A DNA stretch of 64,000 bases from an uncultured bacterium (GTDB lineage: Bacteria; Bacteroidota; Ignavibacteria; Ignavibacteriales; Melioribacteraceae). Shown here in pieces: positions 22,859 through 30,800 of this stretch. The position numbers were made by a program, and so were the translations under genes. Positions within the stretch are counted from its first letter, which is position 1; each line of letters begins with the position of its first letter. Location: NCBI GenBank assembly GCA_937936675.1, contig CALDDL010000281.1:10423-74422 (forward strand), in the 5' to 3' direction. The notes beneath the pieces were generated by a model. That model ran no database searches. It was not told the origin of the DNA and saw only the letters and a list, made by a program, of their open reading frames with translations.

Positions 22859-23224
22859 ATGTTTTTAAAGGATAATCAGAAAAGAGCAAGAAAAAAAATA
22901 CGTGTACGCAAAAAATTATCTGGTACTTCGGAACGTCCTCGTTTAGCAGTATATAGAAGTTTAGATAAAATTTATGCGCAGATCGTAGATGATTCTAAAG
23001 GTGTTACACTAGTTGCTGCATCTTCATTAACTAATGAATTGGCAGAAGAACTAAAAAATACAAAGACCAAAGTTGCCAAGAGCAAATTAGTCGGGAAATA
23101 TATTGCGAAGATAGCAATAGAAAAAGGAATCGAGGCTGTAGTATTCGACAGAAGTGGCTATGAATATCATGGCAGAATACAAGCATTAGCAGAAGGTGCA
23201 AGAGAAGGCGGTTTGAAGTTTTAA
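22859..23224 (+). CDS. rplR: 50S ribosomal protein L18
   Basis: 121 residues. L18 binds 5S rRNA together with L5. The segment [20 protein letters not shown] and the C-terminal [20 protein letters not shown] are diagnostic. It is followed by a tRNA gene rather than directly by rpsE. Confidence 0.97.
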   Translation: MFLKDNQKRARKKIRVRKKLSGTSERPRLAVYRSLDKIYAQIVDDSKGVTLVAASSLTNELAEELKNTKTKVAKSKLVGKYIAKIAIEKGIEAVVFDRSGYEYHGRIQALAEGAREGGLKF

Positions 23225-23234
23225 TAAATTATAC

Positions 23235-23308
23235 TGCCGGGTCGTCTAATGGCAGGACAGCGGCCTTTGGAGCCGTATGTGGAGGTTCGAATCCTCCCCC
23301 GGCAGCCA
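23235..23308 (+). tRNA. tRNA-Gln(TTG) inside the spc block
   Basis: It folds as a full cloverleaf. The acceptor TGCCGGG pairs with CCCGGCA, the anticodon stem GCGGC/GCCGT encloses loop CTTTGGA with anticodon TTG, and the T stem GGAGG/CCTCC encloses TTCGAAT. Discriminator G is followed by an encoded CCA at 23306-23308. It starts 10 bases after rplR and ends 45 bases before rpsE on the same strand, so it is probably cut out of the ribosomal-protein transcript by RNase P and 3' processing. Confidence 0.95.
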
Positions 23309-23353
23309 AATATTAATTCAATTTTAAGATGAATTTAATCGGAATAGAGTGAA

Positions 23354-23866
23354 ATGAATTTAAAGTACAAAAAAGTTTCAGGCTTAGATAATCTCAAAGA
23401 AAAGATTGTTCATATCAATAGAGTTGCTAAGGTGGTTAAAGGTGGTAGAAGATTCAGCTTTAACGCTATTGTTGTAGTTGGCGATGGTAATGGACATGTG
23501 GGTATTGGTATGGGTAAAGCAAATGAAGTAACCGATGCTATTTCCAAAGGTGTGGATGATGCTAAGAAAAACGTATATAAAGTTCCAATTATTAAAGGAA
23601 CTGTACCTCATACCATAATTGGAAAATTTGGAGCCGGAAGAGTATTATTAAAACCAGCTACTCCGGGTACGGGTGTAATTGCGGGCGGTGGTGTTCGTGT
23701 TGTTCTTGAATCTGCCGGCATTCAGGATATCCTAACCAAATCTCTCGGTTCTAGTAATCCTCATAATCAGGTTAAAGCTACTTTAATGGGTCTTCTAAAT
23801 CTTGTTGATGCTCGTTCTATGGCTTACAAACGTGGTATGAAAGTTAATGAATTGTTTAATTTATAA
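23354..23866 (+). CDS. rpsE: 30S ribosomal protein S5
   Basis: 170 residues. S5 acts in mRNA entry and decoding fidelity. The double-stranded-RNA-binding fold and signature ([18 protein letters not shown], then [20 protein letters not shown]) are intact. It is separated from rplR by a tRNA-Gln gene. Confidence 0.97.
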   Translation: MNLKYKKVSGLDNLKEKIVHINRVAKVVKGGRRFSFNAIVVVGDGNGHVGIGMGKANEVTDAISKGVDDAKKNVYKVPIIKGTVPHTIIGKFGAGRVLLKPATPGTGVIAGGGVRVVLESAGIQDILTKSLGSSNPHNQVKATLMGLLNLVDARSMAYKRGMKVNELFNL

Positions 23867-23877
23867 TTGAGGATTCT

Positions 23878-24066
23878 ATGGCTAAGAAATTAAAAGTTAC
23901 GCAGACAAAAAGTGTTATTGATAGACCAAAAGGGCAGAAATTAACTATTGAAGCTCTCGGATTGGGCAGACCCCATTATTCAGTTACAAAAAATGATACT
24001 CCTCAGATCAGAGGTATGATAAAGAAAGTATCGCATCTTGTTAAAGTAGAGGAAATTGAAGAATAA
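23878..24066 (+). CDS. rpmD: 50S ribosomal protein L30
   Basis: 62 residues, the short bacterial form. It contains the L30 pattern [18 protein letters not shown] and [21 protein letters not shown]. It sits between rpsE and rplO, its standard place. Confidence 0.95.
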   Translation: MAKKLKVTQTKSVIDRPKGQKLTIEALGLGRPHYSVTKNDTPQIRGMIKKVSHLVKVEEIEE

Positions 24067-24076
24067 AGAGGATTAA

Positions 24077-24541
24077 ATGGATATTTTAAGTAATTTGAAA
24101 CCTGCAGAAGGTTCTGTAAAAAAAGTAAAAAGAATTGGACGTGGACAAGGTTCAGGACATGGTGGAACCTCTACAAAAGGTATGAATGGTCAAAACTCAC
24201 GTTCAGGTGCTAAGCATAGAGCTTGGTTTGAAGGTGGTCAGATGCCTTTGCAGAGAAGAATTCCTAAACGTGGATTCAATAGCCCGTTCAAAGTGTATTT
24301 TCAAATAGTTAATTTAGCTAAATTGCAAATGCTTGTAGAAAATAAAAAATTTGAAGATGGTGTAGTAAATGCTGTAACATTATATAAGAACAACTTAATA
24401 TCAAAAGCCGGTGCTCCATATAAAGTTTTGGGTAATGGCGATTTAAAAGTTAAATTAAATGTAGAAGCTCATGCTTTTAGTGCTACTGCAAAAGAAAAAA
24501 TTGAAGCCGCTGGTGGAACAATTAAAGAGATAAAAATTTAA
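24077..24541 (+). CDS. rplO: 50S ribosomal protein L15
   Basis: 154 residues. The glycine-rich N-terminal region (GRGQGSGHGGTSTKGMNGQ) and GGQMPLQRRIPKRGF are diagnostic. L15 is a late assembly protein of the 50S. Its last base overlaps the secY start in a TAATG junction. Confidence 0.97.
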   Translation: MDILSNLKPAEGSVKKVKRIGRGQGSGHGGTSTKGMNGQNSRSGAKHRAWFEGGQMPLQRRIPKRGFNSPFKVYFQIVNLAKLQMLVENKKFEDGVVNAVTLYKNNLISKAGAPYKVLGNGDLKVKLNVEAHAFSATAKEKIEAAGGTIKEIKI

Positions 24542-25878
24542 TGGCTACTGTACAGGAAACCTTTAGAAATATTTTCAAAATTCATGAACTGCGTCAGAGA
24601 ATTTTATATACTCTCGCACTTCTATTAATAGTACGCATAGGTGCGCACATTACATTGCCCGGAATTGATACATCATTACTTTCAGAGGCGATGAAAAATC
24701 AGTCTGCAAATAGTCTTTTTGGTTTATATGACTTATTTGTGGGTGGTGCATTTTCTAATGCAGCTATTTTAGCACTTGGCATTATGCCATATATCAGTGC
24801 TTCTATTATCATACAGTTAGGTGGAGCGGTAATACCTTACTTCCAAAAACTTCAGAGAGAAGGTGAAGACGGAAGAAAGAAAATTACACAGCTCACCCGA
24901 TACGGAACTGTCCTTATTTCTGCGCTTCAATCTTGGGGTGTTACTATTCACTTGATGAGTCTTCAAGTAAATAATATGCCTATTGTTCCAGAAGCAGTAA
25001 GAGGTATTACGTGGACATTATCTACTATCGTTCTTCTTGTTGCGGGTACTGTATTTACAATGTGGTTAGGTGAACAGATTACCGATAAAGGTATTGGAAA
25101 TGGTATTTCCTTAATAATCTTCATTGGTATTATCAATCGTTTCCCATTTGCATTGATTGATGAATATAGATTAATTGCCGCAGGTCAAAGAAATATAGTA
25201 GTTGAAGTTGTCATTTTAGTAATAATGGTACTTGTAATTGCCGGTGTGGTACTAGTTACTCAAGGCACTCGAAGAATCCCTGTTCAATATGCTAAAAGAG
25301 TAGTGGGAAGAAAAGTTTATGGCGGTGTAACTCAATATATTCCATTAAGAGTTAATACTGCGGGTGTGATGCCAATCATATTTGCTCAGGCAATTATGTT
25401 TTTACCGGCTACATTGTTATCGTTTTTCCCAAATAATGAATTTGTAGCAAGTATTGCAGGTTATTTTAATCATACTTCACTGGTTTATGCTTTTATATAT
25501 GCATTAATGATCATATTCTTCACCTACTTTTATACTGCAATAGCTTTTAATCCGCAGGATGTAGCTGAGAATATGAAAAAACAAGGTGGATTTATTCCGG
25601 GTATTAGACCTGGCAAACAGACATCAGAATTTATAGATAATATTTTAACTAAAATTACATTACCGGGTTCAGTATTCTTGGCAATAATAGCAGTTATGCC
25701 ATCATTTATTGCAAAGTTTGGTGTTTCAGGTAGTTTCGCTTCATTTTTTGGCGGTACAAGTTTATTGATTATGGTGGGAGTTGCATTGGATACATTGCAG
25801 CAGATTGAATCCCATTTATTAATGCGTCATTATGATGGTTTTATGAAATCAGGCAAAATGAGAAGCAGAAGGTCTTAG
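24541..25878 (+). CDS. secY: Protein translocase subunit SecY
   Basis: 445 residues with about ten hydrophobic membrane segments. SecY is the pore of the Sec translocon. Family signatures include GIMPYISASIIIQL in the second transmembrane segment region and TRRIPVQYAKRVVGRKVYGG in a cytoplasmic loop. ATG at 24541 overlaps the rplO stop by one base, implying coupling. Unlike many bacteria, adk does not follow; map does. Confidence 0.97.
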   Translation: MATVQETFRNIFKIHELRQRILYTLALLLIVRIGAHITLPGIDTSLLSEAMKNQSANSLFGLYDLFVGGAFSNAAILALGIMPYISASIIIQLGGAVIPYFQKLQREGEDGRKKITQLTRYGTVLISALQSWGVTIHLMSLQVNNMPIVPEAVRGITWTLSTIVLLVAGTVFTMWLGEQITDKGIGNGISLIIFIGIINRFPFALIDEYRLIAAGQRNIVVEVVILVIMVLVIAGVVLVTQGTRRIPVQYAKRVVGRKVYGGVTQYIPLRVNTAGVMPIIFAQAIMFLPATLLSFFPNNEFVASIAGYFNHTSLVYAFIYALMIIFFTYFYTAIAFNPQDVAENMKKQGGFIPGIRPGKQTSEFIDNILTKITLPGSVFLAIIAVMPSFIAKFGVSGSFASFFGGTSLLIMVGVALDTLQQIESHLLMRHYDGFMKSGKMRSRRS

Positions 25879-25889
25879 GCGTAATTTAA

Positions 25890-26651
25890 GTGGTAATAAT
25901 TAAGACAAAAAAAGAGATTGATAAGATACGAGAAAGTTGTAGGATTGTAGCGGAAACTCTACAATTAGTAAAGAGTTATTCCAAGCCGGGTGTTACGACT
26001 TTGGAATTAGATAAAATAGCAGAAGATTATATATTAAGTAATAATGGTATTCCGGCGTTCAAAGGATATTCGCAAGCCGGTTCATTTGATTTTCCGGGTA
26101 CTATTTGTTCTTCAATTGATGATGAAGTCGTTCACGGGATTCCCGGTGATAGAAAACTTCGCGAAGGTGAAATTATTTCTATTGATGTTGGAGTAGAAAA
26201 AGATCACTATTTCGGTGATGCAGCTTTAACGGTTGCAATCGGAGAAATTTCTCAAGAGAAAGCTCTTTTGATGAAAATTACCGAAGAAAGTTTGTATCTT
26301 GGGATTGAACAAGCGATTCCAAAGAATCGAGTAGGTGATATTTCTGCTGCTGTGCAAGAGCATGTAGAAAAATATGGTTTCTCGGTGGTAAGGGATTTAT
26401 GTGGGCATGGAGTGGGGAAATATCTTCACGAGTCTCCACAGATTCCAAACTTCGGAAAACGTGGAACCGGTGCTTTGCTCAAAGAAGGAATGACTATTGC
26501 GATCGAACCTATGATTAACTTAGGTTCACACAAAGTAAGTGTTGCAAACGATGGCTGGACTGTTCATACGGTTGATGGTTTAGCTTCTGCTCATTTCGAG
26601 CATTCGGTTGCAATAATAAATGGAAAACCGGAAATTTTAACTAAGTGCTAA
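25890..26651 (+). CDS. map: Methionine aminopeptidase, type I
   Basis: 253 residues from a GTG at 25890. It removes the initiator methionine from nascent proteins. Metal ligands and active-site residues are in place: the HGIPG histidine, DVGVEKDHYFGDAA aspartates, GHGVGKYLHESP, and the glutamates of EPMIN and FEHSVAI. It follows secY by 11 bp and precedes infA by 3 bp. Confidence 0.96.
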   Translation: MVIIKTKKEIDKIRESCRIVAETLQLVKSYSKPGVTTLELDKIAEDYILSNNGIPAFKGYSQAGSFDFPGTICSSIDDEVVHGIPGDRKLREGEIISIDVGVEKDHYFGDAALTVAIGEISQEKALLMKITEESLYLGIEQAIPKNRVGDISAAVQEHVEKYGFSVVRDLCGHGVGKYLHESPQIPNFGKRGTGALLKEGMTIAIEPMINLGSHKVSVANDGWTVHTVDGLASAHFEHSVAIINGKPEILTKC

Positions 26652-26654
26652 ATT

Positions 26655-26873
26655 ATGGCTAAACAAGGTTCAATAAAAGTTGACGGGATTGTATCTGATA
26701 CATTGCCAAATGCACATTTCAAAGTGAAGTTGGAAAATGGACATGAAATTCTTGCCCATATTTCCGGTAAAATGAGAATGCACTTTATAAAGATATTAGT
26801 GGGTGATAAGGTAGCAATTGAATTATCTCCTTATGATTTAAATAAAGGTCGAATTACATATAGGTACAAATAA
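26655..26873 (+). CDS. infA: Translation initiation factor IF-1
   Basis: 72 residues, a single S1-like OB fold ([33 protein letters not shown]). IF-1 occupies the A site of the 30S subunit during initiation. It lies between map and rpmJ, as in many bacteria. Confidence 0.97.
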   Translation: MAKQGSIKVDGIVSDTLPNAHFKVKLENGHEILAHISGKMRMHFIKILVGDKVAIELSPYDLNKGRITYRYK

Positions 26874-26883
26874 CGGAGAAGAA

Positions 26884-26997
26884 ATGAAGGTTAGAGCATC
26901 TGTTAAGAAAATATGCGAACATTGCAAGATAATTAAGAGAAAAGGGACTGTAAGAGTAATCTGCAAGAATCCAAAACATAAACAAAGACAAGGTTAA
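26884..26997 (+). CDS. rpmJ: 50S ribosomal protein L36, zinc form
   Basis: 37 residues: ATG at 26884 and TAA at 26995-26997. Zinc ligands C11, C14, C27 and H32 are present, so this is the zinc-containing type. It has the standard start [16 protein letters not shown]36 is the smallest 50S protein and is placed normally between infA and rpsM. Confidence 0.95.
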   Translation: MKVRASVKKICEHCKIIKRKGTVRVICKNPKHKQRQG

Positions 26998-27020
26998 ACC
27001 CTAATTAGGAGGCTATTGAT

Positions 27021-27404
27021 TTGGCTCGTTTAGCTGGTATCGATTTACCAAAACAAAAAAAAGTTTTTATCGGATTGACCTATATTTACGGTATAGGCAG
27101 GAAAACTTCTTATGACATACTCGAAAAAGCCGGTGTTAATCCGGAAAAGAGAGTAAATGAATTAACTGAAGAAGAAATTGCACAGATACGTACAATTATG
27201 ACTTCGGATCACAAAGTTGAAGGTGCTTTAAGAAGTGAAATTCAACAAAATATTAAAAGATTGATGGATATTGGTTCCTATCGTGGAGTACGTCATAGAA
27301 GAAGTCTCCCTGTTAGAGGTCAAAGAACTAAGACCAATTCCAGAACTCGTAAAGGTAAACGTAAAACTGTAGCCGGCAAGAAAAAAACTCCGGCTAAGAA
27401 GTAG
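27021..27404 (+). CDS. rpsM: 30S ribosomal protein S13
   Basis: 127 residues from a TTG at 27021 preceded by AGGAGG. S13 contacts the P-site tRNA and the 50S subunit. The start [13 protein letters not shown] and the C-terminal [14 protein letters not shown] are typical. It opens the alpha block. Confidence 0.97.
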   Translation: MARLAGIDLPKQKKVFIGLTYIYGIGRKTSYDILEKAGVNPEKRVNELTEEEIAQIRTIMTSDHKVEGALRSEIQQNIKRLMDIGSYRGVRHRRSLPVRGQRTKTNSRTRKGKRKTVAGKKKTPAKK

Positions 27405-27432
27405 TAATAAATAATTTCAAAGGGAGTTAGAT

Positions 27433-27819
27433 TTGGCTAAAGTTGCTAAAAAGACAAAGAAAAAAGTCCATGTTGATGCTGTTGGTGTGGCTCATGTGAA
27501 AGCTTCATTTAATAATGTCATTGTAACTGTATCAGATATTTACGGAAATACAATTTCATGGTCATCTGCTGGTAAAAACGGATTTAAGGGTTCAAGAAAG
27601 AACACTCCTTTTGCAGCTCAGGTAACCGCAGAAGCAGCAGCAAAAGAAGCATACGATTTGGGTTTGAGAAAAATTGATGTATTTGTAAAAGGACCCGGCT
27701 CGGGTAGAGAAGCTGCCATCAGAGCTCTTAATACTGCCGGATTACAAATATTATCAATCAAAGACAGTACGCCTATACCACATAATGGCTGCCGACCACC
27801 AAAACGTAGAAGAGTTTAA
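27433..27819 (+). CDS. rpsK: 30S ribosomal protein S11
   Basis: 128 residues from a TTG at 27433 preceded by GGGAG. S11 lies on the 30S platform near the mRNA exit. The motif [20 protein letters not shown] and the C-terminal [16 protein letters not shown] are diagnostic. Confidence 0.97.
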   Translation: MAKVAKKTKKKVHVDAVGVAHVKASFNNVIVTVSDIYGNTISWSSAGKNGFKGSRKNTPFAAQVTAEAAAKEAYDLGLRKIDVFVKGPGSGREAAIRALNTAGLQILSIKDSTPIPHNGCRPPKRRRV

Positions 27820-27834
27820 TAGGAGAAAATTTAG

Positions 27835-28461
27835 ATGGCAAGATACACAGGTTCTAGCTGCAAATTATGCAGAAGAGAAAAACAAAAATTATTTCTAAAG
27901 GGTTCTAAATGTACTTCTGAGAAATGCCCGATAGAAAAAAGAAACTATCCTCCGGGTCAGCATGGGCAGTCACGCAGAGCTAAATTCTCGGAGTATGGTC
28001 TTCAGTTACGTGAAAAACAGAAAGTTAAAAGAATTTATGGTATTTTAGAAACACAATTTGAAAATCTTTTTGATAAAGCTAACAAGATGAAAGGTATTCC
28101 CGGTACTAACTTAATTAAGCTTCTTGAAAGAAGACTTGATAATACAGTTTACCGTCTTGGTTTTGCTCCATCAAGAAAAGCTGCGCGTCAGTTGATTACT
28201 CATCGCCACTTTACTGTAAATAATACACTTGTTAATATCCCTTCCTATTTATTGAAACCGGGAGATAAGATTAGTGTTCGCGATAACAGCAAAAAACTTG
28301 ATGTTATTCATAATTCATTAAGAAAAACAAAAGATAACGCATACAATTGGCTCACAGTTGATAAAGCTGCTCTGGCAGGTTCGTTTATTCAAATACCTGA
28401 AAGAGAAGATATTCCATTGACTGCAAACGAGCAATTAATTGTTGAGTTATATTCTAAGTAA
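27835..28461 (+). CDS. rpsD: 30S ribosomal protein S4, zinc-binding form
   Basis: 208 residues. C9, C12, C26 and C31 form a zinc site as in Thermus S4. An S4 RNA-binding domain follows (LERRLDNTVYRLGFAPSRKA). S4 starts 16S assembly and in E. coli represses the alpha operon. It lies directly before rpoA. Confidence 0.97.
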   Translation: MARYTGSSCKLCRREKQKLFLKGSKCTSEKCPIEKRNYPPGQHGQSRRAKFSEYGLQLREKQKVKRIYGILETQFENLFDKANKMKGIPGTNLIKLLERRLDNTVYRLGFAPSRKAARQLITHRHFTVNNTLVNIPSYLLKPGDKISVRDNSKKLDVIHNSLRKTKDNAYNWLTVDKAALAGSFIQIPEREDIPLTANEQLIVELYSK

Positions 28462-28488
28462 TTTGAAATTTAATAAAGAGGATACTAA

Positions 28489-29484
28489 ATGAGCTATCCG
28501 TTTATAAAAATTCCTGAAGGTGTTGTAATTGATGACTCCTCTAATTCTACTGATTTTGGAAGAATTTTTATCCAACCATTAGAACGAGGTTTTGGCGTTA
28601 CATTAGGTAATTCTTTAAGAAGGGTATTATTATCATCATTAACCGGAGCTGCTTTTACGGCAGTAAAGATTGAAGGTGTTTTGCATGAATTTGCTACCGT
28701 TCCCGGAGTTGTCGAAGATGTAACCGAAATTATTCTTAATCTCAAAAAAGTACGATTAAGAATAAACAACAAGAAAACCACTTCATGTGAATTGTCTTTA
28801 AATGGTTCAAAAGAATTCACCGCAGCAGATATTCAGAAAGCATGCCCTGATATCGAGATATTAAATCCCGATCAGCATATTGCATCTCTGACAGGTGATG
28901 CAAAATTTAATATAGAATTACGTTTTGGTATTGGTAAAGGATATGTTCCTTCAATCGAACAAAAAATACCGGATCAAACAATTGGTATAATCCCGATTGA
29001 TTCTATTTTTACTCCGATTGTGAATGTTAAATATGACATCGAAAATGTTCGTATCGGCGAAAAGAATGATTATGAAAAATTAACTCTTGATATAAGAACA
29101 GATGGTTCAATTACTCCACTAGAAGCATTGTCCGGAGCCGCTAAGATTCTTAAAGATCATATAAATTTATTTATTAATTTCGATAACGAACAAGAAGAAG
29201 AAAAAGAAGAAAGCAAAGAAGATGCTGAAACAGAGAGAATCAGAAAAATCTTGACTACAAGTGTTGACGATCTCGAATTAAGCGTCCGTTCTCATAATTG
29301 TCTCAAGGCTGCTAATATAAAATATTTAGCTGATTTAGTAAGACGTGATGAAAGCGAAATGCTTAAATTCAGAAACTTCGGAAGAAAGTCCTTAGCCGAA
29401 TTAATTGAGATTGTTGAAAATTATAATCTTGAGTTTGGTATGGACGTTGATAAATACATTAAAGAAAAATCAGATAAAAATTAG
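28489..29484 (+). CDS. rpoA: DNA-directed RNA polymerase subunit alpha
   Basis: 331 residues. The N-terminal dimerization domain (LERGFGVTLGNSLRRVLLSS) and the C-terminal helix-hairpin-helix domain (LELSVRSHNCLKAANIKYLADLV, FGRKSLAELIE) that contacts promoter UP elements and activators are joined by an acidic linker near residue 243. It is complete and in its usual place between rpsD and rplQ. Confidence 0.98.
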   Translation: MSYPFIKIPEGVVIDDSSNSTDFGRIFIQPLERGFGVTLGNSLRRVLLSSLTGAAFTAVKIEGVLHEFATVPGVVEDVTEIILNLKKVRLRINNKKTTSCELSLNGSKEFTAADIQKACPDIEILNPDQHIASLTGDAKFNIELRFGIGKGYVPSIEQKIPDQTIGIIPIDSIFTPIVNVKYDIENVRIGEKNDYEKLTLDIRTDGSITPLEALSGAAKILKDHINLFINFDNEQEEEKEESKEDAETERIRKILTTSVDDLELSVRSHNCLKAANIKYLADLVRRDESEMLKFRNFGRKSLAELIEIVENYNLEFGMDVDKYIKEKSDKN

Positions 29485-29506
29485 TTCATACCTGGAGAAG
29501 TTTTAA

Positions 29507-30079
29507 ATGAGACACGGAATTAAAGGAAGAAAGCTTGGACGAACTGCCAGTCATAGAGCGGCTACATTAAGAAACTTAGCTATGGCACTTCTAAAACATA
29601 AAAAAATAAAAACTACATTAGCTAAAGCAAAGGAACTACGCACTTATGTAGAGCCGATGATTACGAGAGCTAAAGTTGATTCAGTTGCTAATAGAAGAGT
29701 AACAGCTCAAGATATTAATGATAAAGAGTTAGTAAAGGAATTGTTTACTACTATTGTCGAGAAAGTTGGTGATCGTCCCGGTGGTTATACACGAGTTGTA
29801 AAACTTGGACAGAGACTTGGAGACGCAGCTGAGATGGCTATAATTGAATTGGTTGATTTCTCAGAGATATCGATTGAAAAGGCAAAAGCTAAGAAGAACG
29901 AAGAACCGGCAGACAAAGAGAAGAAAGAAAAATCTGCTAAAGCTAAAGCCGATAAAGCTGAAGCTAAGGAAGAAGCAAAAGTAAAAAAAGAAGCTAAACC
30001 TAAAAAGGAAAAAGCATCTGTATCCACTAAAGCAAAATCTTCCGCTAAGAAAACACAAATAGCAAATAAGACTGTCTAG
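29507..30079 (+). CDS. rplQ: 50S ribosomal protein L17 with Lys/Ala-rich tail
   Basis: 190 residues; the L17 core occupies about the first 125 (MRHGIKGRKLGRTASHRAA start, RPGGYTRVVKLGQRLGDAAEMA). A tail of roughly 65 residues follows, built from repeated Lys/Ala/Glu segments and likely disordered and RNA- or ribosome-bound. L17 lies by the exit tunnel. It ends the supercluster and is followed by a strong terminator. Confidence 0.96.
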   Translation: MRHGIKGRKLGRTASHRAATLRNLAMALLKHKKIKTTLAKAKELRTYVEPMITRAKVDSVANRRVTAQDINDKELVKELFTTIVEKVGDRPGGYTRVVKLGQRLGDAAEMAIIELVDFSEISIEKAKAKKNEEPADKEKKEKSAKAKADKAEAKEEAKVKKEAKPKKEKASVSTKAKSSAKKTQIANKTV

Positions 30080-30104
30080 TTTCCTTAAAAAATTAAGGAT
30101 TATA

Positions 30105-30147
30105 AAAGAGCAGACGTTTGTTCCTTAAACGCTGCTCTTTTTTTATT
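30105..30147 (+). terminator. Rho-independent terminator after rplQ
   Basis: AAAGAGCAG at 30105-30113 pairs with CTGCTCTTT at 30132-30140, extended by CGTTT/AAACG with one bulged A. A T-run follows. It closes the ribosomal-protein/RNA-polymerase supercluster, and engB starts at 30150. Confidence 0.9.
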
Positions 30148-30149
30148 TT

Positions 30150-30731
30150 ATGAAAGATATAATATTTTTAAAACCAGTTTATAAGTTATCTGAAGTACCG
30201 ACTGAAGAATTGCCGGAGGTTATACTATGCGGCAGATCAAATGTAGGTAAATCTTCTTTTATCAATACTCTTTTTAATAAAAAAAATTTGGCGAAGACTA
30301 GCTCAACTCCCGGCAAAACTCGCTCGATTAATTATTACTTAGTTGACAATAATTTTTTTATGATTGATCTTCCCGGATTCGGTTATGCTAAAGTAAGTAA
30401 GAGTGAAAGAGATTCTTGGAAAAAAATGGTCAATAATTTTTTTGAAAGAAAAGTAGATAAAAGAATAGCTATTCATCTAATTGATTCGCGTCATAAACCA
30501 ATGGAACCGGATTTTGAATTAAATGAATATTTAATTCATAATGATATTCCTTATATAATCATTTTAAATAAAATAGATAAATTAAAGCAATCAGAATTAT
30601 CAGCAGCAAAAAAGAATATTAAAGAATTCTTTCCTAATCTGAGTTATGGAGATAATCTTTTCCATTTCTCGAGTGTTACCGGTGTGGGCAAAAAAGAAAT
30701 TGTAAATATGCTTTCACGACTTTTTAACTAA
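30150..30731 (+). CDS. engB: Ribosome biogenesis GTPase EngB (YsxC/YihA)
   Basis: 193 residues. This TrmE-Era-EngA-EngB-type GTPase takes part in 50S assembly. GTPase motifs are present: GRSNVGKSSF (G1), TPGKTRSINYY (G2 region), DLPGFGYAKV (G3) and NKIDKLK (G4). It follows the supercluster terminator, so its transcription likely depends on read-through or a promoter overlapping the terminator. Confidence 0.95.
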   Translation: MKDIIFLKPVYKLSEVPTEELPEVILCGRSNVGKSSFINTLFNKKNLAKTSSTPGKTRSINYYLVDNNFFMIDLPGFGYAKVSKSERDSWKKMVNNFFERKVDKRIAIHLIDSRHKPMEPDFELNEYLIHNDIPYIIILNKIDKLKQSELSAAKKNIKEFFPNLSYGDNLFHFSSVTGVGKKEIVNMLSRLFN

Positions 30732-30800
30732 TGAAATTAATTGTAAAGTTTAGTATTATTCGTTTTATATTTCTAACAAAACAGCCGATCATATTTTTAA

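Noticed and set aside
29785..30058. Two open frames antisense to the L17 tail
   Set aside because: The purine-rich repetitive tail creates Phe/Ser/Leu-rich open frames by composition; no start signals.
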